64,000 nt of DNA from CAVPUA01 sp963828015 (GTDB taxonomy: Bacteria > Actinomycetota > Actinomycetes > Mycobacteriales > Jatrophihabitantaceae). A program made the position numbers and the translations under genes. Below, one piece after another: positions 26,175-34,966 of this stretch. Positions within the stretch are counted from its first letter, which is position 1, and each line of letters starts with the position of its first letter. A model generated the notes under the pieces. It was not told where the DNA came from, did not search any database, and saw only the letters and a program-made list of their open reading frames with translations. The stretch is taken from assembly GCA_963828015.1 (NCBI GenBank), contig CAWHCD010000005.1, positions 206,210 to 270,209 on the forward strand. The letters are read 5' to 3'.

Positions 26175-27134
26175 ATGACCGAAACACTTCGCCCTCGTCG
26201 CTCGTGCCTGGCCGTCCCGGGAAGCAATCCGCGTTTCCTCGAGAAGGCCAAGACCCTCAACTCCGACCAGGTCTTTCTGGACCTCGAAGACGCGGTCGCT
26301 CCGCTGGCCAAGCCGGGCGCGCGCAAGCTCGTCGTGGCCGCGCTGAACGAGGGTGGCTGGGGAAATCGGATCCGGGTCGTGCGGGTCAATGACTGGACGT
26401 CGCATTGGACCTACCGCGATGTCGTCGAGGTGATCGAGGGCGCGGGGGAGAACCTCGACGCGATCATGTTGCCCAAGGTGCAGAACGCCGAGCAGGTGGT
26501 GGCCTTGGACCTGCTGATGACCCAGATCGAGAAGACGATGGGCTATGAAGTCGGCAAGATCGGCATCGAGGTGCAGATCGAGAACGCCCAGGGGCTGCTC
26601 GCCGTCGACGCGATCGCCAAGGCCTCGCCCCGCCTCGAGACGATCATCTTCGGCCCGGCCGACTTCATGGCCTCGATCAACATGAAGTCGCTGATCGTCG
26701 GAGAGCAGCCGCCGGGCTATGACGTCGGCGATGCCTACCACCACATCCACATGTCGATCCTGATGGCGGCCCGTGCGAACGGTAAGCAGGCCATCGACGG
26801 TCCCTACCTGCAGGTCCGCGATCCGCAGGCGTTCCGTCGGGTCGCTGGGCGCACCGCCGCCCTCGGGTTTGACGGCAAATGGGTGCTGCACCCGGATCAG
26901 ATCGCGATCGCGAACGAGGTCTTCTCGCCCAGCCAGGAAGACTACGACCACGCCGAGTTGATCCTCGACGCGTACGACTACTACACATCCGAGGCCGGGG
27001 GCGCCAAGGGCTCGGCCATGCTGGGCGATGAGATGATCGACGAGGCCTCGCGCAAGATGGCCCTGGTCATCTCGGCCAAGGGCCGGGCCGCGGGCCTGGC
27101 CCGGACCTCCGCGTTCACCCCGCCGGAGGGCTGA
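26175..27134 (+). CDS. HpcH/HpaI (CitE-like) CoA-ester lyase
   Basis: 319 residues, TIM-barrel aldolase of the CitE/malyl-CoA lyase group. Conserved pieces are SCLAVPGSNPRFLEKA, FLDLEDAV, AIMLPKVQNAEQV, IGIEVQIENAQGLL (metal-ligand Glu) and IIFGPADFMAS (metal-ligand Asp), ending with KWVLHPDQIAIAN. Such enzymes cleave malyl-, methylmalyl- or citramalyl-CoA with Mg2+. No citrate lyase alpha or gamma gene is near, so it is not a citrate lyase subunit. The acyl-CoA dehydrogenase starts 4 bp after its stop, so the two probably serve one acyl-CoA pathway. Confidence 0.88.
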   Translation: MTETLRPRRSCLAVPGSNPRFLEKAKTLNSDQVFLDLEDAVAPLAKPGARKLVVAALNEGGWGNRIRVVRVNDWTSHWTYRDVVEVIEGAGENLDAIMLPKVQNAEQVVALDLLMTQIEKTMGYEVGKIGIEVQIENAQGLLAVDAIAKASPRLETIIFGPADFMASINMKSLIVGEQPPGYDVGDAYHHIHMSILMAARANGKQAIDGPYLQVRDPQAFRRVAGRTAALGFDGKWVLHPDQIAIANEVFSPSQEDYDHAELILDAYDYYTSEAGGAKGSAMLGDEMIDEASRKMALVISAKGRAAGLARTSAFTPPEG

Positions 27135-27138
27135 TTCC

Positions 27139-28335
27139 GTGGCCCGGTTGGCGCAGACCGCGGGTCTGAACGAACTCCAGGAGGAGATCCTCTCGGCGGT
27201 CAAGACCTTCGTCGATCGGGAGATCCTGCCCTATGCGACCGCCCTCGAGCACGGGGACGAGTACCCCGAGTCGATCATCGAGCAGATGAAGGAGATGGGC
27301 CTGTTCGGCCTGATGATCGGGCCGGAGTACGGCGGGCTGGGCGAATCGCTGTTGACCTATGCGCTGGTCATAGAACAGATCGCGCGCGGCTGGATGTCGA
27401 TCAGCGGGGTGCTCAATACGCACTTCATCGTGGCCTACATGATTGCCCAGCACGGCACCGACGAGCAGAAGCAGTACTACCTGCCGCGCATGGCGAGCGG
27501 TGAGATCCGCGGGGCATTCTCGATGAGTGAGCCCGAGTGCGGCTCGGACGTCGCGGCGATCAAGTCACGCGCGGTGCCCGAGGGCGACGAGTACGCGATC
27601 AACGGGCAGAAGATGTGGCTGACCAACGGCGCCCGCGCCGGTCTGGTCGCCACGCTCGTCAAGGAAGACCTCGGCGCCGAGTCGGTCTACAAGAACATGA
27701 CGACCTTCCTGATCGAGAAGCCGCCCGGCTTCGGGCCGACCCGGCCGGGCCTGAACATTTCCAACCCCATCGACAAGATGGGTTACAAGGGTGTCGAGAC
27801 GACCGAGATGATCATGGACGGGCTGCGTCAGCCGGCCGCCTCGGTGCTCGGCGGTGACGCCGGGCGCGGGCGTGGTTTCTATCAGATGATGGACGGCGTC
27901 GAGGTCGGTCGGGTCAATGTTGCCGCGCGCGCCTGCGGCATCTCGATCCGCGCCTTCGAGCTGGCGGTGGCCTACGCCCAGCAGCGCAAGACGTTCGGCA
28001 AGGTCATCGCCGAGCATCAGGCCATCGCCTTCAAGCTGGCCGAGATGGCGACGAAGGTAGAGGCCGCGCATCTGCTCATGGTCAATGCTGCCCGGCTCAA
28101 GGATTCGGGCCAACGCAACGACGTCGAGGCCGGCATGGCCAAGCTGTTGGCGTCGGAGTACTGCGCCGAGGTGACCCAGGAGTCCTTCCGCATTCACGGT
28201 GGCTACGGCTACTCCCGCGAGTACGAGATCGAGCGGCTGATGCGTGAGGCCCCGTTCCTGCTCATCGGCGAGGGAACGTCGGAGATTCAGAAGACGATCA
28301 TCAGCCGTGGGCTGCTGCGCGAGTACAAGTTGTAG
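27139..28335 (+). CDS. Acyl-CoA dehydrogenase
   Basis: 398 residues, FAD-dependent ACAD fold. FSMSEPECGSDVAAIKS and KMWLTNGARAGL form the flavin/substrate region; RKTFGKVIAEHQAIAFKLAEM, IHGGYGYSREYEIERLMREA and LIGEGTSEIQK (catalytic-Glu region in many members) follow. It starts with GTG, 4 bp after the CoA-ester lyase stop, with GGAGGGC before it as ribosome-binding site. Substrate chain type is unknown. The partner suggests a branched or dicarboxylic acyl-CoA route. Confidence 0.92.
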   Translation: MARLAQTAGLNELQEEILSAVKTFVDREILPYATALEHGDEYPESIIEQMKEMGLFGLMIGPEYGGLGESLLTYALVIEQIARGWMSISGVLNTHFIVAYMIAQHGTDEQKQYYLPRMASGEIRGAFSMSEPECGSDVAAIKSRAVPEGDEYAINGQKMWLTNGARAGLVATLVKEDLGAESVYKNMTTFLIEKPPGFGPTRPGLNISNPIDKMGYKGVETTEMIMDGLRQPAASVLGGDAGRGRGFYQMMDGVEVGRVNVAARACGISIRAFELAVAYAQQRKTFGKVIAEHQAIAFKLAEMATKVEAAHLLMVNAARLKDSGQRNDVEAGMAKLLASEYCAEVTQESFRIHGGYGYSREYEIERLMREAPFLLIGEGTSEIQKTIISRGLLREYKL

Positions 28336-28337
28336 CC

Positions 28338-29270
28338 TCAGCCGCGACCGAATACCTCGACCCAGTCGTTCTTCATGCTGACGACCGTCCAGGCCTGTTC
28401 GGCCGCGGTGGCCAGAACGTCTTCGGCCCCGGCGGTGTAGTCGAACTCGCGCTCGGCGTCGTCGTGCTGGATGACCAGGCGTAGCGCCGGGCCGGCATTG
28501 TGGCCGGCGAAGGACAACATCGGCTGATCTCCGTTGGAGTTACCGGCGGCCAGGATGGGGCGTCGCCCGATCCGGCTCCAGATGCGAATCGGCTTCTCCG
28601 GTCCGTCGTCGAAGAAGTCCATCGTCGACGTGTAGAGCAGTTGCCCACCGTCGTCGTCGGTGTAGGTGAGACCGACCGCGCTTCCGATCACCCGCTCGGG
28701 CGAGATGCCGTACATCCGCTCGGCGACCGGACGCATGAAGTCCCGGTCACCGCCGGAGGCGATGTAGTTGGTGAAGCCGTTGGCCTCCAGATAGCGCAGC
28801 AACTCGATCATGGGCGTGTAGCCGCAGGCCAGATAGGGCTGCTTCAGGGTGGTGTGGGTGGCAGCGGCGAAGAAGGCCAGGACCTTGTCGTCGTAGTCCT
28901 CCACCGTCACTTCGGCGAAGGCGGCGGGAACGGCGGCCATCAGTAACCCCATGTCGGAGTCGTCGCCGTGATAGTGCTTCACCACGGCGGCCCCGAGCCA
29001 GTGCAGGTCGTTTTCGTACGCGGCCTGGTAGGGCTGCTGGCTCTGCAGTTCGACGTGTTGCGCCGCGAGTTCGGCCAGGCGGCGAATCGTGAAGTCGAGC
29101 TGGATGATCAGTGGCTTTTCAATCCACAACGTGCCGTCATTGTCGAAGACGGCCACGCGGGCCCTCGGCTCGACGTAGTCCGGACCGCTCTCATCGGTGA
29201 CCCGGGCCACGAAGTCGAGGATGGCCGAGCGGGTCGCCCCGTCGGTCCAGAGTTGCAGTGCATCGCTCAC
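28338..29270 (-). CDS. HAD-family hydrolase with DNDGT motif (phosphoserine-phosphatase-like)
   Basis: 310 residues. Motif I is VAVFDNDGTLWIEKP, where Asn replaces the second residue of the usual DxDGT. Motif II is NYIASGGDRDFMRPV, and motif IV IGRRPILAAGNSNGDQPML. The middle has a large helical cap. GGGAGGCAACC precedes the GTG at 29270, so unlike several neighbours it has a good ribosome-binding site. No signal peptide is seen. It is divergent from the tad locus. Substrate unknown. Confidence 0.8.
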   Translation of the reverse strand: MSDALQLWTDGATRSAILDFVARVTDESGPDYVEPRARVAVFDNDGTLWIEKPLIIQLDFTIRRLAELAAQHVELQSQQPYQAAYENDLHWLGAAVVKHYHGDDSDMGLLMAAVPAAFAEVTVEDYDDKVLAFFAAATHTTLKQPYLACGYTPMIELLRYLEANGFTNYIASGGDRDFMRPVAERMYGISPERVIGSAVGLTYTDDDGGQLLYTSTMDFFDDGPEKPIRIWSRIGRRPILAAGNSNGDQPMLSFAGHNAGPALRLVIQHDDAEREFDYTAGAEDVLATAAEQAWTVVSMKNDWVEVFGRG

Positions 29271-29348
29271 GGTTGCCTCCGCCAGTCGGTAGTGGCAGCC
29301 TATCGCCGGATGATCTTCCTGTTATCCACAGATATATGGGTATAGGTA

Positions 29349-30665
29349 GTGGTTTGCCTAGATAAGCCCTATGGTCAGGTGCTCAGCGGGTTTGACCAGG
29401 GGGCGACATTGGCGACGGGCGGCGCGATCGTCGAGCACGAGGTGCGGGAACTCGTCCGCCATCAGGGCGTGGATCCGATCACCGACCCGGCGACGGTGCA
29501 GCGACTGATCAGCGAGGTCATCGCCGACTACCAGGACCGCGCCGTCACGTCCTCCCTGCCCGCCCTCAGCGATACGTCGGCGCTCTCGCAACAGGTGTTG
29601 GACTCCTTGTCGGGCTTCGGCCCATTGCAGCCCTACCTCGACGACCCGACGATCGAGGAGATCTGGATCAATGAGCCGGGGCGGGTTTTCGTGGCCCGCC
29701 GCGGTCGTTCCGAGCTCACCACGCTGATCCTCAGCGCCGACGTCGTAGCCGAACTGGTGGAGCGGATGTTGCGCTCGTCCGGGCGGCGGATCGACCTGTC
29801 GACCCCGTTCGTCGACGCGATGCTGCCCGACGGTTCACGGCTGCACGTGGTGATTCCGCACATCACCCGTCAACACATGGCCGTCAATATTCGCAAGTTC
29901 ATCCTCGGGGTGAACTCCCTCGAGGAACTGGTCGCTCTCGGCTCGCTCACCGAGCAGGCTGCTCGCTTCCTCGAGGCATCCGTGGCGGCCGGCCTCAACA
30001 TCCTGGTGGCGGGTGGCACTCAGGCGGGCAAGACGACGATGCTCAACGCGTTGTGCGCGGCGATTCCGGCGCGCGAGCGGGTGGTCACCGTCGAGGAGGT
30101 CTTCGAGCTTCAGGTCCGGCTGCCCGACGTGGTCGCAATGCAGACCCGGCAGGCCAATCTCGAGGGCACCGGCGAGATCGCGGTGCGGCGGCTGGTCAAA
30201 GAGGCGCTGCGCATGCGGCCGTCGCGGCTGATCGTCGGCGAGGTGCGGCACGAGGAGAGCCTCGACCTGCTGATAGCGCTCAACAGCGGCCTGCCGGGCA
30301 TGTGCACCCTGCACGCGAACTCTGCGCGCGAGGCGCTGGTCAAGATGTGCACGCTCCCATTGCTGGCCGGGGAGAACATCAGCGCCGCCTTCGTGGTGCC
30401 CACGGTGGCTACCAGCGTCGACCTCGTGGTGCACCTGGGCATGAACGCCGACGGGCGCCGCAGTGTCCGCGAGATTGTGGCCGTCACGGGCCGGGTCGAG
30501 TCGGAGGTGATCGAGACGTCAGACATCTTCGCCCTCCGGGCTGGACGCCTCGAACGGGGAGATGGCTACCCGCCGCACGTCGATCGCTACGAACGCGCGG
30601 GCTTCGACTTGTCGCCGCTCCTGGCCGGCGACGGCTTGCTGTCCGATCGGGGAGGACGGCGCTGA
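29349..30665 (+). CDS. cpaF: Tad/Flp pilus secretion ATPase CpaF/TadA
   Basis: Up to 438 residues. A helical N-terminal domain is followed by the type II/IV secretion ATPase core: LPDGSRLHVVIPHITRQHMAVNIRKF, Walker A GGTQAGKTTM (GG-TGSGKT is usual), the Asp box VVTVEEVFELQ, LEGTGEIAVRRLVKEALRMRPSRLIVGEVR (Walker B) and the His box CTLHANS. It powers Flp pilin assembly. The start is unclear: GTG 29349, GTG 29379, or TTG 29409, which has GGGGGC at 5 nt and may be best. The stop overlaps the tadB ATG by 1 nt. Confidence 0.88.
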   Translation: MVCLDKPYGQVLSGFDQGATLATGGAIVEHEVRELVRHQGVDPITDPATVQRLISEVIADYQDRAVTSSLPALSDTSALSQQVLDSLSGFGPLQPYLDDPTIEEIWINEPGRVFVARRGRSELTTLILSADVVAELVERMLRSSGRRIDLSTPFVDAMLPDGSRLHVVIPHITRQHMAVNIRKFILGVNSLEELVALGSLTEQAARFLEASVAAGLNILVAGGTQAGKTTMLNALCAAIPARERVVTVEEVFELQVRLPDVVAMQTRQANLEGTGEIAVRRLVKEALRMRPSRLIVGEVRHEESLDLLIALNSGLPGMCTLHANSAREALVKMCTLPLLAGENISAAFVVPTVATSVDLVVHLGMNADGRRSVREIVAVTGRVESEVIETSDIFALRAGRLERGDGYPPHVDRYERAGFDLSPLLAGDGLLSDRGGRR

Positions 30666-31528
30666 TGGGCGCACTCGTCGGTTTGCTGCTCGGTGTCGGC
30701 GCGCTGCTGATCTGGCGTAGCGGCTCCCGGGCGCCGGCCCGGGCCGATCGGTCGCAGCCACGGATGGACTGTGCGACGAGCCGAGCTGCTGCATCAGGCC
30801 GGCGTGAACGGCATCGGATCGGCCCAGTTGCTGGCCGCGCAGCTGCTGTGTGCGTTGCTGGCCGGATTGGTGATCGCGCTGGTGACCAGCACGATCACCG
30901 TCGCCATTTGCTTCGCGCTCTTCGGCTTTCGTGGCGCCGGTCATCATGCTGCGTCGGCTGCGGCAGCGCCGCTCGGTCCTCCTGCGCGAGCTCTGGCCGG
31001 AGGCGATCGACAATCTGGCTCGGCGGTCCGGGCCGGGATGTCACTGCCGGAGGGGCTCTCGGCCCTGGCGCAGCGCGGACCGGAACCGCTGCGACCGCCG
31101 TTCGCGCGGTTCGGTGCGGCCTACCGCGCCACGGGCCGCTTCGGTGACTGCCTGGACGCCCTCAAGGACGACCTGGCCGATCCGGTCGGTGACCGGGTGT
31201 GCGAGACGATCCGGGTGGCCCGCGAGGTGGGCGGCAGCGACCTCGGCACGGTGCTACGCACGCTGTCCGAACTGCTGCGCTCCGACGCCCGAACCCGGGC
31301 CGAACTCGAGACGCGGCAGGGCTGGGCCATCAACGCGGCCCGGCTGGCGGTCGGCGGCGCCCTGGCTGGTCCTGTTGCTGCTGAGCACCCAGTCGGCCAC
31401 GGTACGGGTCTACGACTCGCCCGGCGGCGCGGCTGCTGCTCGGGATCGGTGCGGTGGTCTGCCTCGCGGCCTACCGGATCATGCTGCGCATCGGCGCGCT
31501 GCCCGAAGAACAGCGGGTCCTGCGGTGA
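30665..31528 (+). pseudogene. tadB: tadB-like pilus inner-membrane protein, at least five frameshifts
   Basis: The protein can be followed only by changing frame: MGALVGLLLGVGALLIW from 30665; AELLHQAGVNGIGSAQLLAA from about 30776; VIMLRRLRQRRSVLLREL from about 30940; VRAGMSLPEGLSALAQRGPE to the end of the T2SSF core from about 31020; LVLLLLSTQSATVRVYD near 31370; and RLLLGIGAVVCLAAYRIML to the TGA at 31526. Each piece is conserved and stop-free, so the shifts look like sequence indels rather than old decay. The gene would encode about 285 residues and overlap tadC as GTGA. Confidence 0.7.
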
Positions 31529-32466
31529 TCGTCGGACGTGCTACTGGGCCTGATGTTCGCCGGCGGCGCTGCTGCTGGCGATTCGGGCCGCGCCACCGCT
31601 GCGTCCGGTGCGCCTCGGTCGATCGCATCGCGCCGTACTTGGGTGATGCACCGACCCCATCGCGACTGCTGCGAACGCCCCGGCGCCACCGCTGCGCCCT
31701 TCGTGGTGCTGCGTCGCCTGTTCGGTCCCGTCCTTGGGGAAGGGGTCCGGCTGCTGGATCGAACCGTCGGCGGGCACCGCGTCGGTCCGCCGCCGCCTCG
31801 ACGGCCTGGGGGTGCCGACGACGCGTCGAGGAGTTCCGCATCGAGCAGGTCGTATGGGGTGCGCTGGGCATCGTGGGTGGCGCGGCGCGCGATGGCATTG
31901 GCCACCGCGGCCCGCGGCGACGTCGACCCAGTTCTCGTCGGGGCGGGCGCCCTGGGTGGCCTGGTAGCAGGCGTCCTCGGACGCGACTGGTGGCTGACCC
32001 ACCAGCTGGCCCGCCGCGAAGAGCGATGCTGGCCGAGTTCCCGGTCGTGGCCGACCTGCTGGCTCTCTCGGTCGTGGCCGGCGAGTCGCCGATAGATGCG
32101 TTGCTGCGCGTAAGCCGTCTCACCGGCGGCGAGCTGGCCCGCGATCTCGAGGGAGCCCTGGCTCGGGCCCGCGCCGGAGCGCCGGTGGCCACCGCGCTGA
32201 GTCAGCTGGCCGAGACCACGAATCTCGAGGCGTTCTCCCGATTTCTGCAGGGAGTGGTGGTGGCCATCGAGCGGGGCACGCCAATGGCTGATGTGCTGCG
32301 CGCTCAAGCCGAAGATGTCCGCGAGGCCGGCAAGCGGGCCCTGCTCGAGGCCGGCGGCCGCAAGGAGATCTCGATGATGCTCCCGGTCGTCTTCATGATC
32401 TTGCCGGTCACCGTGCTCTTCGCGCTTTATCCGGGTTTGCTCACGCTCGTTTCGTTGACTCAATAG
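31525..32466 (+). pseudogene. tadC: tadC-like pilus inner-membrane protein, multiple frameshifts in the 5' half
   Basis: The 3' half (from about 32027) is one clean frame with the T2SSF domain: MLAEFPVVADLLALSVVAGE, then FLQGVVVAIERGTPMADVLR and a C-terminal helix pair (MMLPVVFMILPVTVLFALYP). Upstream, frames alternate: LLGLMFAGG; ALLLAIRAAPPLRPVRL; VDRIAPYLGDAPTPSRLL; FVVLRRLFGPVLGEGVRLL; VRRRLDGLG; VEEFRIEQVVWGALGIVGG; ATAARGDVDPVLVGAGALGG. At least six shifts occur in 0.5 kb. As with tadB, indel errors or very recent inactivation are the options. Confidence 0.7.
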
Positions 32467-32473
32467 GGGGACT

Positions 32474-32680
32474 ATGTATTCCGTACAGGCACTCACCGCC
32501 TGGATCATGACCGGCCTGGCCCGAGCTCGTGGCCGCGAACGCGACCGCGGCGACGTGCCGGGTTGGGTGATGGTCACAGTGATGACGGCGATCCTGGTGG
32601 TCGCGATCATCGGGGTGTTCAAGGGCGCGATCACCGATGCGATCACCAACGCGCTCAATAGCGTGACCGGTGCGAACTAG
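32474..32680 (+). CDS. Small Flp-pilin-like protein of the tad locus
   Basis: 68 residues: a charged N terminus (about 1-28, ARARGRERDRGDVPG), then one hydrophobic helix (VMVTVMTAILVVAIIGVFKG) and a short polar tail. This is the layout of Flp/class III prepilins and their actinobacterial relatives, and the position between tadC and tadE fits. The usual G/E processing site is not obvious (GDVPG lies where cleavage would be), so pilin maturation is uncertain. GGGGGAC at 6 nt is the ribosome-binding site; the 3' end overlaps the tadE start. Confidence 0.65.
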   Translation: MYSVQALTAWIMTGLARARGRERDRGDVPGWVMVTVMTAILVVAIIGVFKGAITDAITNALNSVTGAN

Positions 32681-33536
32681 GCCGCTCGTCGCTCGGGCCG
32701 GCGATGCCGGGGCCGCGGTCGTCGAGTTCGTGATGATCTCGGTCCTGCTGGCCTTGCTGTTGTTCGCCGTGCTGCAGGTCGCGGTGTTGTTCTATGTGCG
32801 CAACATCGTCGCGGCTAGTGCCGCGAACGGCGCCCGCTACGCCGCGACGTCCAACACGGAGCCGACGGAGGGAGGGCGACACGCGAGCGCTCAGATCTCT
32901 ACTGCGTTGTCCGGGTCGGTCGGTCGCGACGTCCCGTGCACCGGCCGGATCGGTATTGATGGCGGGAGCGGTGTATCGACCACCATCGTGCAGTGCGAAG
33001 GGTCGATCAAGTCAATCTTCCTGCCGCTCGGCGCGTTCGGTTCATATCCGGGTCACCGCCCGTGCGCTAACCGAACCCGCGTCATGAGGCTTACGTTGGC
33101 CCGCGACGACAGCGGCAGCGCGGTCATCGAGTTCATCTTCGTCGCTGTGATCGTCATGGTGCCGCTCATCTACCTGATCGTCAGCGTCGCGCAGATCGAG
33201 CGCAGCTCGCTAGCCGTCGGCCAGGCCGCCCGCGAGGCCGGACGGGCGTTCGCCACCGCCGATTCGACGGCCGACGCACTGCGTCGAGCTGATGTCGCGG
33301 CCCGTCTCGCCCTGGAGGATCAGGGTCTGCAGGAGACCCCGCAGCTGAGCTTTCACACCGGCCCGGGGTGTTCGTCGGCCACGGTGCAGCCAGTCTTGCG
33401 GGCGGGTGCGCAGTACACGATCTGCGTGAGCCGTACCGCCGATCTGATCGGCGTGCCCTCGATCCTGGCCGGGCGCGGAGTACAGACCACGGGCGAGTTT
33501 GTCCTGCACGTGGACGACTTTCGGGGCGTTCAGTGA
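32670..33536 (+). CDS. TadE-like pilus assembly proteins, apparent fusion of two genes
   Basis: The 288-residue frame holds two complete TadE N-terminal signatures: GAAVVEFVMISVLLALLLFA at about 12-31 and GSAVIEFIFVAVIVMVPLIY at about 150-169, each followed by a pseudopilin-like region with Cys pairs. Just before the second, another frame reads VTARALTEPAS and stops at 33085-33087, overlapping an ATG at 33084 (MRLTLARDDSGS). The likely original layout is therefore tadE (32670-33087) and a second tadE (33084-33536), joined here by an indel near 33040-33055. Start is the GTG inside the flp 3' end. Confidence 0.75.
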   Translation: MRTRPLVARAGDAGAAVVEFVMISVLLALLLFAVLQVAVLFYVRNIVAASAANGARYAATSNTEPTEGGRHASAQISTALSGSVGRDVPCTGRIGIDGGSGVSTTIVQCEGSIKSIFLPLGAFGSYPGHRPCANRTRVMRLTLARDDSGSAVIEFIFVAVIVMVPLIYLIVSVAQIERSSLAVGQAAREAGRAFATADSTADALRRADVAARLALEDQGLQETPQLSFHTGPGCSSATVQPVLRAGAQYTICVSRTADLIGVPSILAGRGVQTTGEFVLHVDDFRGVQ

Positions 33537-33958
33537 CAGCCCGCGACCAAGGCTCGACCATCCCGTTGATCCTCGGCTTCGTACTGATCTGCCTGCTGAT
33601 GGTCGCCGGGTCGGTCGCGGCTGGTGATGCCTTCGTGCAGCAGGACAACCTCCAGAACATCTGTGACGGCGCCGCGGTGCAAGCGGCCGGCAGCGTCGAC
33701 CTCGACGGGCAGCGACTCGATTCCTCAGCCAAGACCGCTTTGCCGCTGCACGACGTCCAGACTTCCGTGCGGGCCTACCTAGACCGAGATCCGGATCGGG
33801 CCGACATCGCGATCGCGGCGTCGCTGAGCCCGGACCTCACGGTGGTCACCGTGGACTGTCAGCGCCGAACGCGTATCGCTTTTGGCTCCTACTTCGGTTT
33901 GGGCGAGGGAATCAACCATCACGTGCGGTCTTCGGCCCGCGCACCGGTCGCGGGCTGA
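33533..33958 (+). CDS. TadG-like pilus-locus membrane protein
   Basis: 141 residues from the GTG at 33533, which overlaps the TadE stop as GTGA. The N terminus GSTIPLILGFVLICLLMVAGSVA is a TadG/TadE-type membrane helix. It is followed by the family pattern DAFVQQDNLQNICDGAAVQAAGSVD. The outer part is about 100 residues and lacks the long von Willebrand domain of proteobacterial TadG, matching short actinobacterial versions. It probably acts in Flp pilus assembly at the membrane and is last in the operon. Confidence 0.75.
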   Translation: MTARDQGSTIPLILGFVLICLLMVAGSVAAGDAFVQQDNLQNICDGAAVQAAGSVDLDGQRLDSSAKTALPLHDVQTSVRAYLDRDPDRADIAIAASLSPDLTVVTVDCQRRTRIAFGSYFGLGEGINHHVRSSARAPVAG

Positions 33959-33961
33959 GCC

Positions 33962-34924
33962 TCAGCCGATCGTGATCGCGTCGAGGCGCTCGCGGAGGAA
34001 ATCTGCCGCCACCACCGGCGGGTAGCTGTTGGGCGCCCCGATCGGCGGGCGCCAGGCGTCGATCACGGCGTCGTGGTTGGTCTCGTAGAAGTAGACGAGG
34101 GAGACCAGGTCCTCCTCGGGAGCGTCGGGCTGCGGCGGCAGCACCCGGTGCCGGTTGGACTTCCACCGATCACCGGACCAGCGGGCCAGCAGGTCGCCGG
34201 TGTTGATCGTGAACGCATCCGGGTGATACGGCGCGTCACGCCATCCGTCGGACTCGGTCCAGACCTGCAGGCCACCCTTGCCGCGTTCGCGGTCCAGGAT
34301 CGTAACCGTGCCGAAGTCGGTGTGCGGGCCGATCCGGAACTGGCCGTCTTGCGGCGGACCGACGACCGCGACCGGCGGGTACCAGTTGACGTTCAGCGTG
34401 TAGGTCGAGTGGTCGGTATACGGGGCGAAGAAGTCCGGCGCCAGCCCGGCCGCGGCGGCGCAGATGACCAGCAGTTCATCGGCCAGGGTGCGCATGGCCT
34501 GCAGGTAGGCCGTCGTCGGCGTCTGCAGGTCGACCTCGTTCGGCCAGACGTTGGGCTGGAACCAGTACCCGTCGATCTCGGCGTCGCCGGTGGGCTGATC
34601 GGCGCCGCAGGCGTAGGACTCCTTGAGATCCGGTGGCGTCTCGGTGCCCTCGGCGTAGCCGTTCGCCTCGACGCCGGCCGGCAGCCAGCCGCGGCCTCCG
34701 ACGGTGACGGCGTAGCGGCGCTTGACCGATTCGGGCTGGGCGAAGAAGGCCCGCCCGGCGGCTCGCATCTGCGCCCGTAGGTCCGGCGGCACGCCGTGGC
34801 CGGTGACCAACAGGAAGCCGACGTCGCGTAGGGCCGCGTCGACCTCGGCCGCGACCTGCCGCCGGCCCTGCTCGGTACCAGCGAACCAGGGCGCGAGGTC
34901 GATGACCGGAACGGCGTCGCTCAT
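33962..34924 (-). CDS. 2-oxoglutarate/Fe(II) oxygenase, isopenicillin-N-synthase-like
   Basis: 320 residues. A DIOX-N domain (VPVIDLAPWF, DVGFLLVTGHGVP) precedes a jelly-roll core with HTDFGTVTIL (His201, Asp203), the distal His in KSNRHRVLPP, and Arg after it for 2-oxoglutarate. All three metal ligands are present. Members oxidise small molecules; the substrate here is unknown. A TAAGAT box lies 8 nt before the ATG and GGAG overlaps the same gap, so a leaderless or very short leader is likely. It converges with the tad operon with 3 bp between. Confidence 0.87.
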   Translation of the reverse strand: MSDAVPVIDLAPWFAGTEQGRRQVAAEVDAALRDVGFLLVTGHGVPPDLRAQMRAAGRAFFAQPESVKRRYAVTVGGRGWLPAGVEANGYAEGTETPPDLKESYACGADQPTGDAEIDGYWFQPNVWPNEVDLQTPTTAYLQAMRTLADELLVICAAAAGLAPDFFAPYTDHSTYTLNVNWYPPVAVVGPPQDGQFRIGPHTDFGTVTILDRERGKGGLQVWTESDGWRDAPYHPDAFTINTGDLLARWSGDRWKSNRHRVLPPQPDAPEEDLVSLVYFYETNHDAVIDAWRPPIGAPNSYPPVVAADFLRERLDAITIG

Positions 34925-34932
34925 GCTCTCCG

Positions 34933-34938
34933 ATCTTA
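34933..34938 (-). promoter_or_regulatory. -10 box TAAGAT before the 2OG oxygenase gene
   Basis: TAAGAT on the minus strand ends 8 nt before the ATG at 34924, matching the leaderless spacing seen at other genes in the window. Confidence 0.4.
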
Positions 34939-34966
34939 GTGCGGTCCCGGCGTAGGACTGATAGCC

